64,000 nt of DNA from Pararhodobacter sp. SW119. GTDB taxonomy: Bacteria; Pseudomonadota; Alphaproteobacteria; Rhodobacterales; Rhodobacteraceae. The translations under genes were made by a program, and so were the position numbers. Where the stretch lies: contig NZ_JADDJF010000018.1 of NCBI RefSeq assembly GCF_017811755.1, positions 1-64,000 on the forward strand, written 5' to 3'. The notes beneath the pieces are model-generated. The model was given only the letters and a program-made list of their open reading frames with translations. It ran no database searches and was not told the DNA's origin. Every line of letters begins with the position of its first letter. Positions within the stretch are counted from its first letter, which is position 1. Shown here one piece after another: positions 17,735 to 27,097 of the stretch.

Positions 17735-17756
17735 GTTGCACACACTCGTTCTGATC

Positions 17757-20198
17757 TCAGTCTGCCTCCGCAGGCAGGCTGTCGAGCGTCTCGCGCGCGG
17801 TAAGGAACTGCGGCAACGGGCTGTTGCCGGCCAGTTCCAGGGCATGTTCCAGCGCGACGCGGGCGTCTGCGGGGCGTTCCAGCGCCGCGTAGGTCATGCC
17901 GAGGTGATATTGCACCAGGGCGCTTTCGGGCAGTCCGGCGGCGGCCGGTTCGAGATGTTCGAGCGCTTCGGCATAGCGGCCGCGGCGATAGGCAATCCAG
18001 CCGTAGGTGTCCTGGAAGGCCGGCATGTCGAGCCCGCGCAGGCGCTGTGCCACCGCATGGGCGCGTTCGAGGCTTTCATCATCGTCGCGATGGATCGACA
18101 GGAGGCTCGCAAGGTTGTTGGCGATCAGCGTGTTGTTGCGATTGGCCTCGTAGAGGCGTTCGTAGATGGCGATCGCCCCCTCGAAATCGCCGGCGCGCTC
18201 CATCTCGCCGGCGCGCAGCCAGTTCAGGAAGACCGACTCCGGCATGCGGTCGAGCGCGGCCTGCAGGGTCGCGCTGGCGGCCTCGGCATCGCCGGACTGC
18301 ACATCGAGTTGGTAGAGCGCGCGCACCGGCGCCTCGTCGGTCGGGTACTCGGCGATCAGCGCGACATAGGTCGCACGGGCATCGTCCAGCCGTCCCTGCG
18401 CCGTCTGCAGCCCCGCCATCAGGAAGCGCAGCGACGGATTGGACGGATCCTCGGCCAGCCGCGCCGTCAGATATTCCTCGGCCTCGGCCATGCGGCCGGC
18501 CTGCAGGTGGCCCTGTACGACCAGCGCGGCGGCGCGGACATCGGCCTCGCCGCTCTGGATCAGTCCCTCCAGGAAGGCGATGCTTTCCTCGGTGCGGCCC
18601 TGGGCGACCAGGAAACGGTTGCGCAATTCGTTCGCGGCGGCGCGGGCCTCGGTCGTGCCCAGCTGCTGCAACGCGGCGATCATCGATTCCGCGCGTTCCC
18701 ATTCCTGCAGCGCCAGATGGACCTGGCCCAGAACCAGCATCAGGTCGGCGTTCTGCGGATTGAGGCGCAGCGATTCCTGCAAGGCGGCGCGGGCGGTGGT
18801 CAGACGCTCTTCCGACACCAGGTAGCGCGCGTAGCGCAGCGCTTGCTCCGGCGCCTGTCCAGAAGCCTCCATCGCCAGCGCCAGCCGGTCGCCCATCAGT
18901 TGCCGATCGCCCATCCGCTCATGGGCTTGGGCCAGCAGGGTCAGCGCGCCCACATCGCGCGGCGCCCGGTCGAGCGCCCGGCGCAGAAGCGCGATGGCTT
19001 CCTCGGGGCGGTCGGCCCCGATCTGCCAGCCCGCCTGCATCTTCAGCGCCTCGACATGGCTGCCGTCCTCGGCAAGGATCGTCTCGATCTGCGCGCGGGC
19101 GCCGACGCTGTTGCCCTGCGCCTGGTAGACCCGCGCCAGAACCAGGCGGATATCGCGCAGCCGATCCGAAGCGGTGCCACCCTCGACCAGTGCCTCAAGC
19201 TCGGCCACGCCCTCGTTGACGCGCCCTTCCTCGATGTTCAGAACCGCCCGCGTGGCGCGGAAGGTCTCGGGATGGTTGCCCTCCGCGATCAGCCGGTCCA
19301 GTTCGGCAAAGGCCGCGTCGCTGCCTTGGGTCTGGCGCAGGAACCGTACTACCGCCACCGCCTGATCGGGGGTCTCGGCGCCCTCGGCAAGCTGGCGCAG
19401 GAAGGCTTCGGCGCCTTCCAGGTTCTCGGTCGAGATGTACCACTGGATAAGCCCGCTGCGCAGCGCCTCGTTCTCGGGGAAGCGGCGATACATCTCTTCG
19501 AACTGCTCGGTCGCGGCAGGCACGTCGCCCCGCGCGATCAGAAGGCGCAGCTTGACCTCCTGGTATTCCAGGTTGTCCGGGTCCTCGGCCAGCGCCGCCT
19601 CCAGTTCGGGCATGGCCGCCTGCGGGTCCTCGCCGGCGAGAAGCTCGTTGATTACCACCCGGCGGGCGATGATCCGGGCGCTATCCGAGACCGTCTCGTC
19701 GCCCAGCGTGGCTTGTGCCAGCTGCACCGCCTCCGTCCGCCGGGTGCCGTCCTCGGCGACAAGCGCCTCGCGGTATTCGAGCGTGGTAAGCATCGCTTGG
19801 ACCAGAGAGTCCTCGGGCGCCAGGGCCTGCGCCTGAGTGATGTGGCGCTCGGCCTCTTCCCAATCGCCCGAAGCCAGCGCCATCTCGCCAAGCGCAAGGC
19901 GGCCGTCCAGATCCTCGGGGTATTGTTCGACGAGGCGCAGGTAGTGCCCGTAGGCGTCGCGCAGATTGCCGCGCTCGCGCATCAGGCGCGCATAGGCGGC
20001 GCGGGCCTCTCGGTGCTGACCGTCAAGGTTGAAGACGTTGCGGAACTCCACCAACGCGCGGTCGATGTCGCCATCTTCGACCAGCGCCATGCCGGACTGG
20101 TAATGCGCTTCGGCCCGTTCCGCCGCGCTGTCGCATTGACCGAGGATGAGAGGCAGCGCGACAAGACCGGCAATGAGGGCGGGAGAACGCAATATCAT
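17757..20198 (-). CDS. prsT: PEP-CTERM-system TPR-repeat protein (PrsT-like)
   Basis: The 813-residue protein has an N-terminal hydrophobic signal ending LPLILGQCD, then TPR repeats from about residue 28 to the end (motifs such as A.Y..G....GD...A...F). Length and layout fit the large TPR lipoproteins of exosortase/EPS loci. Cys22 would be the lipidated residue, but Gln at -1 is unusual for a lipobox, so it might instead be a periplasmic protein with an uncleaved anchor. The ATG at 20198 is preferred to a TTG six bases earlier. It is first in the minus-strand operon that continues through the glycosyltransferase and the ATP-grasp genes. Confidence 0.82.
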   Translation of the reverse strand: MILRSPALIAGLVALPLILGQCDSAAERAEAHYQSGMALVEDGDIDRALVEFRNVFNLDGQHREARAAYARLMRERGNLRDAYGHYLRLVEQYPEDLDGRLALGEMALASGDWEEAERHITQAQALAPEDSLVQAMLTTLEYREALVAEDGTRRTEAVQLAQATLGDETVSDSARIIARRVVINELLAGEDPQAAMPELEAALAEDPDNLEYQEVKLRLLIARGDVPAATEQFEEMYRRFPENEALRSGLIQWYISTENLEGAEAFLRQLAEGAETPDQAVAVVRFLRQTQGSDAAFAELDRLIAEGNHPETFRATRAVLNIEEGRVNEGVAELEALVEGGTASDRLRDIRLVLARVYQAQGNSVGARAQIETILAEDGSHVEALKMQAGWQIGADRPEEAIALLRRALDRAPRDVGALTLLAQAHERMGDRQLMGDRLALAMEASGQAPEQALRYARYLVSEERLTTARAALQESLRLNPQNADLMLVLGQVHLALQEWERAESMIAALQQLGTTEARAAANELRNRFLVAQGRTEESIAFLEGLIQSGEADVRAAALVVQGHLQAGRMAEAEEYLTARLAEDPSNPSLRFLMAGLQTAQGRLDDARATYVALIAEYPTDEAPVRALYQLDVQSGDAEAASATLQAALDRMPESVFLNWLRAGEMERAGDFEGAIAIYERLYEANRNNTLIANNLASLLSIHRDDDESLERAHAVAQRLRGLDMPAFQDTYGWIAYRRGRYAEALEHLEPAAAGLPESALVQYHLGMTYAALERPADARVALEHALELAGNSPLPQFLTARETLDSLPAEAD

Positions 20199-20568
20199 GG
20201 TCAATCCACTCAGAAATCCGGGGGCGGAGCACCGTAGCGATGCGCTAACCCGGCAAGGTTACGATGCCATGAAGTCTATGCCAGCTTGCGCCCCGATGCG
20301 AGGGGGGAAGCGGCTCACGTCTGCGCGCTTAGCGCTTACCCGGAGGGCCTGACCGTCGCCAACGGAGCCGGTATCCGCTTTTCCCGGTTCAACTCATGCT
20401 GAATAAGTGGGAAAATACGCTTTCGGTAATGGCATGGTGACCATCCTGACGCTAAAGGGGGCATGAGTTTGAGAAATTGCGCCAGGGGCGACGCCCTGTG
20501 GACGGGACCCTGTCCATACCGGCAAACAGTGTCATGATGCGACCGGCCGGGTCGAATGGAGAACCTGC
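20199..20568. other. 370-bp divergent promoter region between prsT and the chain-length gene
   Basis: No gene is supported. It must carry the promoters of both halves of the left EPS cluster. GGAGAA just before 20569 is the ribosome site of the Wzz-like gene. No clear -35/-10 pair or operator could be assigned. Confidence 0.4.
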
Positions 20569-22113
20569 ATGAGCTTCGACATCAAGTATTACCTGTCGAT
20601 CTTCTGGCGGCGGTTTCCTTATTTCCTGATCGTCGCCACGCTGATCGGCGCGATCGGCGTCTCTGTCGCTTCGGTCCTGCCACCCAGCTACCGGGCCGAG
20701 GCACTGCTCCTGGTCGAAAGCCCGCAGATCCCGACCAACCTTGCGGTCTCGACCGTGCAGACCGATGCCGCGACCGAAGTAGCGATCATCGAGCAGCGGC
20801 TGATGACGCGCGCCAACCTGATCGACACAGCCAACCGGCTGGGCCTTTACAGTGATGCACCCGGGGTGTCGCCCGACCAGGTGGTCGCCGACATGCGCCG
20901 GCGCATCCAGATCCGCTCGGCGGGTCTGGGAAGGCGCTCGACGGCGGCGCCGACCGTGCGCGTGAGCTTCCAGAGCCGCGATCCGCAGATGTCGGCCCGG
21001 GTCGTCAACGAATTCGTCGGCATGATCGAGCGCGAGAATGTCGACATGCGCCGCGGCGTGGCCAGCGAAACGCTGCGCTTCTTCCGCGAGGAGGCGAACC
21101 GGCTGAGCGAGGAAATCAGCATCCGTCGCGCGCGGGTGCTGGATTTCCGGGTAGAGAACCGCGAGACCCTGCCCGAGAGCCTCGATTTCCGGCGCTCCCA
21201 GCAGGGTCGACTGGAAGATCAGTTGCGCCAGCTGTCGCGCGAGGACACCCAGCTTGAGCAGCGCCGCACCGAACTTGTCGCACTGTTCCAGAGCACCGGC
21301 CGGCTGAGCACCGAACCGAGCGCGCCCGAGCGCGAGCTGGCTCAGGCCCGCGAACAGCTTGCCAGCGCGCTGCGCCTCTATTCGGCGCAGAACCCACGGG
21401 TGCGCGTGATCCAGGCCCGCGTTTCCGAACTGGAAAACATGGTAGAGGAACAGACGGGCACGCGCGGCGAGGCCGCTTCGGCCGAGTTCGAGCAACTGCT
21501 CGCCTCAATCGACGATTCTCGCGCCGCGCTGGACGAGGAGCGCGCCCGCATCGAGGCCGAAATCCTGGCGCTGCAGGAAACGATCGACGCCACCGCCACG
21601 ACCGGGCTCCGCCTGGCCGAACTGGAGCGCGAGCTTTCGGCGATCGAGGCGCAGCATCGCAACGCCGTCGACCGGCTGACCCAGGCGCAGATGGGCGAGC
21701 GGATCGAACTCATGTCCCGTGGCCAGCGGATCACGGTGCTGGAACAGGCCTCGGTGCCCAATGCGCCCACCAGTCCCAACCGCCCGGTGATCGCCGCCGC
21801 CGGCGTCGGCGGGGGCATGGCGGCCGGACTGGCGCTGGTGGCGCTGCTGGAGTTGCTCAATCGCTCGATCCGCCGCCCCGGCGAGATCACCCGGCGGATG
21901 GGCATCACGCCCCTGGCCACCCTGCCCTACGTGCGCTCGCGCAAGCAGCAGATGGCACGCCGGGCTATCATCGGGGTGGCGCTGTTTGTCACGCTGGTCG
22001 GGGTGCCGGTCGCACTCTGGGCGGTTCATAATTTCTACCTGCCGCTCGATCTGCTGATCGACCGGCTTTTTGATCGGCTGGGCATCAATCGCATGTTGCA
22101 GAACTTCATGTGA
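20569..22113 (+). CDS. Wzz-type polysaccharide chain-length determinant (exosortase-locus subfamily)
   Basis: The 514-residue protein has an N-terminal membrane helix (YFLIVATLIGAIGVSVASVLPPSYRAEALLLVE), the Wzz start. A long periplasmic coiled-coil section (about residues 150-390, rich in RxxELxxL) follows, then a proline-rich VPNAPTSPNRP, a second helix (VIAAAGVGGGMAAGLALVALLEL) and a third, unusual helix near the C-terminus. This is the subunit that sets chain length and partners the tyrosine kinase encoded 60 bp downstream. GGAGAA supports the start. Confidence 0.9.
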   Translation: MSFDIKYYLSIFWRRFPYFLIVATLIGAIGVSVASVLPPSYRAEALLLVESPQIPTNLAVSTVQTDAATEVAIIEQRLMTRANLIDTANRLGLYSDAPGVSPDQVVADMRRRIQIRSAGLGRRSTAAPTVRVSFQSRDPQMSARVVNEFVGMIERENVDMRRGVASETLRFFREEANRLSEEISIRRARVLDFRVENRETLPESLDFRRSQQGRLEDQLRQLSREDTQLEQRRTELVALFQSTGRLSTEPSAPERELAQAREQLASALRLYSAQNPRVRVIQARVSELENMVEEQTGTRGEAASAEFEQLLASIDDSRAALDEERARIEAEILALQETIDATATTGLRLAELERELSAIEAQHRNAVDRLTQAQMGERIELMSRGQRITVLEQASVPNAPTSPNRPVIAAAGVGGGMAAGLALVALLELLNRSIRRPGEITRRMGITPLATLPYVRSRKQQMARRAIIGVALFVTLVGVPVALWAVHNFYLPLDLLIDRLFDRLGINRMLQNFM

Positions 22114-22172
22114 ATGTTGTCCCGCCGCGGTCTGGTGCGGCCTGAATTGGCGGGTATTCGAGAGGACGGGTT

Positions 22173-23123
22173 ATGGAACGGATCCAGATGGCGCTGGAAA
22201 AGGCGCGGGCAAAGCGGACCGGCTCGGCGGGAACCAAGCCCGCGGCCCACGATCCCGCGGAGCCGGCGGGTCCGACCGCGGCGAATGCGGATGCACCGGC
22301 CCCCGCCGCACCGAGCCAGACGGCAGCAACCCCGGCTCGAACCCCCCCCGCCCCGCCGGACGCCCCCCGCCCCGCCGCCAGTTCTGCTAACGTAGCTGAA
22401 ATCGCACCCGAGATCCGCGCGCGCTGGGAAGCCCTGCCCGCCTTCACGCCCAAACCCGCGCTGATGGCCAGCAACCGGATCATCGGCTATGCCGGCGGCC
22501 GTGACGCCGGACCGGTCGACATGATGCGCACGCGCATCCTGCAGGAGATGCGCAAGAACGGCTGGCGCCGGCTGGCTGTCACCTCGCCCAATCCCGGTTG
22601 TGGCAAGACCACGACCTGCCTCAACCTCGCCTTCAGCCTGGGCCGGCAGGCCAACCAGCGCACGGTTCTCGCCGACCTCGACATGCGACGGCCCGGCCTG
22701 GCGCGGATGCTCGGGCTGCAGCCGCCACACCGCTTCGCGCAGGTGATCGCCGGCAAGGCCCCGGCGCGGGATCACATGGCGCGCTACGGCACGAACCTGG
22801 CCTTCGGCACCCTGGACGCCCCCGCGCGCAACCCGGCCGAGTTGTTGCAGGGCGCCGAGATCGGCCCCGCGCTGGCACAGATCGAGACCGACTACGCGGT
22901 CACGATGATGGTCTTCGACATGCCGCCGATGATGATGAGCGACGACATGATGGCCTTCGCCCCGCATGTCGACTGCGTCCTGCTGCTCGCCGGCGCCGAA
23001 ACCACCGCGCTCGACGACCTCGACCGCTGCGAACGCGAACTGGCCGGCGTGACCAATGTCCTGGGCGTGGTGCTGAACAAGTGTCGCTACATGGAGCCCG
23101 GCTACGGCTACGGCTACTACTGA
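22173..23123 (+). CDS. CpsD/CapB-type tyrosine autokinase of the EPS locus
   Basis: The 316-residue protein has a Pro/Ala-rich linker (residues 20-75) and a P-loop kinase domain: Walker A TSPNPGCGKTTT (137-148), Walker A' VLADLDMRRPGL, Walker B MMVFDMPPM. The C-terminus is a tyrosine cluster, GYGYGYY, the usual autophosphorylated tail. Such BY-kinases cycle with the Wzz partner to control polymer length and export. GAGGA precedes the ATG. It is the last EPS gene before the IS3 remnant and the integrated element. Confidence 0.9.
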   Translation: MERIQMALEKARAKRTGSAGTKPAAHDPAEPAGPTAANADAPAPAAPSQTAATPARTPPAPPDAPRPAASSANVAEIAPEIRARWEALPAFTPKPALMASNRIIGYAGGRDAGPVDMMRTRILQEMRKNGWRRLAVTSPNPGCGKTTTCLNLAFSLGRQANQRTVLADLDMRRPGLARMLGLQPPHRFAQVIAGKAPARDHMARYGTNLAFGTLDAPARNPAELLQGAEIGPALAQIETDYAVTMMVFDMPPMMMSDDMMAFAPHVDCVLLLAGAETTALDDLDRCERELAGVTNVLGVVLNKCRYMEPGYGYGYY

Positions 23124-23139
23124 GCCGCCGCACCGTTCC

Positions 23140-23310
23140 TGCGGAAGACTGCTGGGCGCTGAGGTCTTCTACTCGCTCAGGGAGGCCCAGATCCTCATCA
23201 AACGGTGGCGCCGCCACTACAACACGGTCAGGCCGCATAGCTCGCTGGGCTATCGGCCACCCGCAACGGAGACCTTCGTCCCGATAGACCAGAGACCGAC
23301 GATGCACCAA
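23140..23310 (+). pseudogene. IS3-family transposase (OrfB) C-terminal remnant
   Basis: Reading in the frame GAG at 23161, the translation gives EVFYSLREAQILIKRWRRHY then NTVRPHSSLGYRPPATE, the classic end of an IS3-type integrase-core transposase (last catalytic region, HYN-x-x-RPHSSLGY). No N-terminal part, DDE start or upstream OrfA is present. The remnant lies between the kinase gene and the recombinase at 23328 and marks an insertion scar at the edge of the EPS cluster. Confidence 0.75.
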
Positions 23311-23327
23311 CAATCGACCCGCACGGC

Positions 23328-25025
23328 CTATTCGTCGAAGCACTCCGCCAGCAGCCCGTCGACCATGTCCTGACCCTTGCGCCGCTGGGCGGCGGCCACC
23401 GCCTTGCCTTGGTAGTAAACCTTGCTGCGCTCATCGCGTTGCGCTTCGAGGGCCAGGGCGGCCTCCACGCCCTCGGGGCCGAGCTGGCCCAGCTCGGTAT
23501 GCACGCGGCTGCGCGAGACATGCGCGCCGGTCCCAAAATGCGCGCGCCAGACCTTGGAGGGGTAGGTTCGGGCGAGGATGCGGCCGTCCACGTCACGGAA
23601 GAGCGGCAATTCCTCGTTCATGGCCCGTTGCCGCATCTCGTCGAGCCAGGCCGGATCGAGGCCACGCAGCACCAGCGCATCGAGAAACGGCGTCAGCACC
23701 CTGTGCAGGGCGCCCCGCAGCGGCTCATCCTCCTTGGCGGTCTCGATATCGACCCGGTAACGGGTGCCGTCGAACCGGACGTCCCGACCCCAGCAGAGCT
23801 GCCCGTCGCGCCGCCGGAGCGGCAGCAGCGTCCAGATGGCGACGACGGCGGCCTCGTTGAGCAGGCGCAGCGCGGTCTGACGCCGTGCCGCCTCGGCGCT
23901 CTCTGCCAGAAGGCTCGCGGCCAGCGTCCAGGTGGCCTTGAGGCCGGGCAACTTGTCGAGCCTGGCGAATTTCAGCGGAACCACGGTTCCCAGTTGCCGG
24001 CGCAGCACGTTCTCATGGGTGCGCAAGTCGGCCAGTATCGCCGGATCGAGCCCGAGCGCCGCGCCGAACTGCTGCAAACGCATCACGGCGGTATGCCGTG
24101 TCGCGGGCCGGTTGCCCTGGTCACGGTATTTTGGCGCCTCGCGCGCCGCCGCATGGGCCGCGCGCGAGGCTTCGAACCGGCGCACGCCCTCTACGGAAAT
24201 CTCGACCGGGGCGCCTGCGTCGAGCTGCACCTTCGCATACTCGCGCAGCACGTCCTCCATGCTGTCGACGAGAGAGGCCGGCGGCACAGCAACATGCAAC
24301 GGCAGGGCGCCGAGGCGCATGTTGCGCAGCAGCGATTGCCACGCGTCGGGAAGCTCGGAGACATCGACACGCCGCACCGCCGCGGCGCGCAGGTTCCGTT
24401 TGCCGCAGACCGGGCGCGCGGGGGTCTTCGTCTTGATCGCCGCCGCCAGGACCACGTGCACCGCCGGATTGCCCGGCAGCAGGCGGTCGAGCGCGGATTT
24501 GAGACCGCGCAGACGCCGGCTTGAGCCGGTATCGGCGGTGAACGCCAGGTAATCCGCCTCGGTGGGCACGGTCACGCCCCGTTCCTCGGCGAGGGCGAGG
24601 AACCGCGCCAGCAGACGCAACTCCTCCAGCGGTACCTCCGCAAAGGCCGGCAGGTTGCGATAGGGCGCCAGCAGCGTATAATTGCGCAGCGCCTCACGGT
24701 TCCGCCAGTCGCAGGCCCGGCTGCGCGGGCGTTTCGCGCGGATCGCCGCGCGGACCGTGTCGCACACGGGCGTGCCTGCCGGCAGCAGCCGGTCGAACGC
24801 GACGCGCAGGTCGTCGAGCCGCCGCGTCGAGCTGCCTTCCCCGGCGAAGGCCAGAAAGTCGCCGACCGCCGGCACGGTGACACCGCGCACCTCGGCGAAG
24901 GTGAAGAAGCGGTCCAGCGTGCGGAGTTCGCGCAGATTGACCTGCGCCATCCCCGGCATCTCCCGGAACGCGTCGAAGTGGCCCGCCGCGAGGATGTCCT
25001 CGCGGCCTCTCGTGTCATAGGTCAT
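23328..25025 (-). CDS. Tyrosine recombinase-like integrase with duplicated N-terminal module
   Basis: The 565-residue protein carries a C-terminal region compatible with tyrosine recombinases (LPLRRRDGQLCW with a candidate first Arg, TAKEDE with Lys, HVSRSRVHTELGQLG, and RSKVYY with a candidate nucleophile Tyr), although the His-x-x-Arg box is poorly kept. Residues about 22-99 and 123-200 are an internal repeat, each with LRELRTLDRF / LEELRLLARF, RGVTVP, S-RRL and DRLLP. It starts one base after the stop of the 25027-26874 gene, so the two are coupled and probably work together. Function as a working recombinase is uncertain. Confidence 0.6.
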   Translation of the reverse strand: MTYDTRGREDILAAGHFDAFREMPGMAQVNLRELRTLDRFFTFAEVRGVTVPAVGDFLAFAGEGSSTRRLDDLRVAFDRLLPAGTPVCDTVRAAIRAKRPRSRACDWRNREALRNYTLLAPYRNLPAFAEVPLEELRLLARFLALAEERGVTVPTEADYLAFTADTGSSRRLRGLKSALDRLLPGNPAVHVVLAAAIKTKTPARPVCGKRNLRAAAVRRVDVSELPDAWQSLLRNMRLGALPLHVAVPPASLVDSMEDVLREYAKVQLDAGAPVEISVEGVRRFEASRAAHAAAREAPKYRDQGNRPATRHTAVMRLQQFGAALGLDPAILADLRTHENVLRRQLGTVVPLKFARLDKLPGLKATWTLAASLLAESAEAARRQTALRLLNEAAVVAIWTLLPLRRRDGQLCWGRDVRFDGTRYRVDIETAKEDEPLRGALHRVLTPFLDALVLRGLDPAWLDEMRQRAMNEELPLFRDVDGRILARTYPSKVWRAHFGTGAHVSRSRVHTELGQLGPEGVEAALALEAQRDERSKVYYQGKAVAAAQRRKGQDMVDGLLAECFDE

Positions 25026-25026
25026 C

Positions 25027-26874
25027 TCACTCCTCCATCAGCCCGACGAGCAGGTCCTGGCCGCGCTCGACGAGCTTCATCGAATTCAGCCAGCCATAGA
25101 ACTGGCGCAGGGTCCCCGGCGTGTCGTCGATCCGCTTTGCGATCACGTCGACCTCAGTCGGGTGCCTGTCGAGGAGCAGCGAGGTCTGCCCGTGGCGCAT
25201 CTGATGCGGCGTCATCGGGAGATCCACCACCGTCCGCATCAGCCCGGCGAATTCAGCCCCGAAATAGTCGGCATTGAGATGCGCGCCCGGCGTCGTCACC
25301 GCCGGGAACAGGAACGGGTTCGCCGCGGCATGCGGAAACAGCGGGCGGACCGCTTGCAGGTACCAGCGGATCGTGTCGTGACAGCCGAACCTGTTGGGCT
25401 TGATCGGGAACGCGATCTCGACCTTGTTCTTGGTAAGCTCCGCCGGGATGAGCACCTGGATCGCCTTCTTGCCCTTCGCGGGAACCCGGATCTGCGCATC
25501 CTCGCCGTCGCAGGTCAGGCACATGGCGTTCTCGACGCGGATCGGCGCACCGCCGATCTCGATCGCCGCGAAAGCGGCCGCGGTCCCGAGCATCCGCACG
25601 CGCACGATCTCGTGCGCCGTCGGCTTACGGTTTTCCGCGGCGGCCTGTGCCAGGATCGCCTCCGCGGCCTCGCGCAGCACCTTGAACGAGCCGAGAAACC
25701 GCCCGCGGATGGCCGGTGTTGCAACAACTTCCTCGCAGAACTTGCGGTTCTTCGGTGTCATGCATTTGTCGGCCTTCCTGCCCGCGCGCGCGACGGCGTT
25801 GTTGGACAGAACCAGGTCCAGCATGTGCGTGTTGATGCCGAGATGAGCGCGCACCTGATTCAGTGCCTTCAGGTATTTGCGCGCCGTGCGCGGCTCGAGG
25901 CGGCCGTCCTTTTTCGAACGCGTGCGCCGGGCAAACATCTCCCCTGCGATGGCACAGAGGATCTCGTCCTCGGCGAGAACGGCCTTGAGTTCCGCCTGGT
26001 CCGGGCGGATCTGGCCAAGCTCGAGACCTATCCGTAGGGCGGTGCGGAACGCCGATCGCATGACATGGGCGTGTTTGGCGTGATCGTCTGCGAAGACCTT
26101 GTCGACCGGATCCCAATTGGATTTCGTGACCTCCTCGATCCACGCCAGGAACTGCGCCTCCCAGTCCGGGTTCAGTGCCGCCAGCAGCGGGACGCGGCGC
26201 ACGGCGGACAATCCGATCGGTCGCGCTGGCAGCAACGGCAGGAGCTGCGGAAAGTCCCGCAGCTCGTCGAGCCGCCGGAGCGCACGGTGGTTCGCGTCCC
26301 GCTTGTTGCCGCGGAAATCGGCGTCGATCCGCTGTGCCTTGACCAGCGTCAGGTCGCGCGGCTGCCAGCCGTAGGACCGGGCCACGAGCGCGAAGGTCTT
26401 GAGCGCCGCGAGCTTCATCGGGTGCCAGTCGGCGTTCTTGCCGACGCGCCCTTCCGTCAGCGGCTTGATCGCGGCGAGGAGCTGCGTCCAGTCATCCTGC
26501 TGCGCCCGCAGCGCGGCCTGCGCCGCGTGCACGCCCAGGAACTCCCGTAGGGGGGCCTGGAGCCGGCGCCGAAAGAGGTTGTAGGCGGCATTCGTGGTCC
26601 AGTGGCTGGCGTCATAGCCGTCGAGCGGAAACCGCTCCTCGACGAGGGACAGCTCGGCCAGGATCGCGGCGAGCGGCCGGTTGATGATGCGTCCCGCCTC
26701 ATCGATCGCGCCGAGATATCGGGCACGGACCGACGGCTTGAGATCGGTGCGCGCCGCCACATGGGCGCGGAGCTCGGCGAGTGTCGGGCCGGGCTGACCC
26801 GACATCACGGGTGCGGGGCCGGCGGCGGCGATGGCCAGGGCGGAGGTTTGGGGGCGGCCGGTCAGATCAAGCAT
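25027..26874 (-). CDS. Large tyrosine recombinase/integrase
   Basis: The ATG at 26874 follows AGGAAAGG and gives 615 residues; a longer frame exists but lacks a ribosome site. The C-terminus reads MTPHQMRHGQTSLLL and, about 30 residues later, LRQFYGW, the His-x-x-Arg-His and Tyr of tyrosine recombinases. Earlier there are Cys-rich (MCLTCDG) and basic stretches. It is twice the size of phage integrases, with an N-terminal half of about 350 residues that I do not recognise. It is the third gene of a tightly packed four-gene minus operon. Confidence 0.75.
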   Translation of the reverse strand: MLDLTGRPQTSALAIAAAGPAPVMSGQPGPTLAELRAHVAARTDLKPSVRARYLGAIDEAGRIINRPLAAILAELSLVEERFPLDGYDASHWTTNAAYNLFRRRLQAPLREFLGVHAAQAALRAQQDDWTQLLAAIKPLTEGRVGKNADWHPMKLAALKTFALVARSYGWQPRDLTLVKAQRIDADFRGNKRDANHRALRRLDELRDFPQLLPLLPARPIGLSAVRRVPLLAALNPDWEAQFLAWIEEVTKSNWDPVDKVFADDHAKHAHVMRSAFRTALRIGLELGQIRPDQAELKAVLAEDEILCAIAGEMFARRTRSKKDGRLEPRTARKYLKALNQVRAHLGINTHMLDLVLSNNAVARAGRKADKCMTPKNRKFCEEVVATPAIRGRFLGSFKVLREAAEAILAQAAAENRKPTAHEIVRVRMLGTAAAFAAIEIGGAPIRVENAMCLTCDGEDAQIRVPAKGKKAIQVLIPAELTKNKVEIAFPIKPNRFGCHDTIRWYLQAVRPLFPHAAANPFLFPAVTTPGAHLNADYFGAEFAGLMRTVVDLPMTPHQMRHGQTSLLLDRHPTEVDVIAKRIDDTPGTLRQFYGWLNSMKLVERGQDLLVGLMEE

Positions 26875-27097
26875 GGGATTTCCTTTCCTGTTGTGCTTGC
26901 GTCGAATTCGAGAGAGGGGGTGGGTCGCTTGCGCGCGCTTCCGGTCGCCAAAGCGCGCCCGGGACACACACGCCGTCGAGGTTGCCGCCCGTGAAACCGG
27001 CCGGACGTTCGTATCCCGGTCGCTTACGCGTGGGTCCGGTCGCTTGGGCGTGCAGCGCCGTGTCCCAGCCGCGGAAAGGCATCGATTCAGACCTCAT
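26867..27097 (-). CDS. Small ORF between HTH and recombinase genes
   Basis: A 76-codon frame begins at an ATG that overlaps the HTH stop (ATGA at 27094-27097) and ends eight bases into the recombinase gene. Chained overlaps on both sides and GC-rich third positions suggest it is translated, but it has no recognised motif, and the similar 26.9-27.1 kb sequence could be only a spacer. Confidence 0.35.
   Translation of the reverse strand: MRSESMPFRGWDTALHAQATGPTRKRPGYERPAGFTGGNLDGVCVPGALWRPEARASDPPPLSNSTQAQQERKSHA

Noticed and set aside
17733-20237. An 834-codon plus-strand frame opposite prsT
   Set aside because: Antisense frame without motifs, produced by codon bias of the TPR gene.
24724-24739. 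GTTTCGCGCGGATCGC as another par site
   Set aside because: Half site only, inside the recombinase gene.
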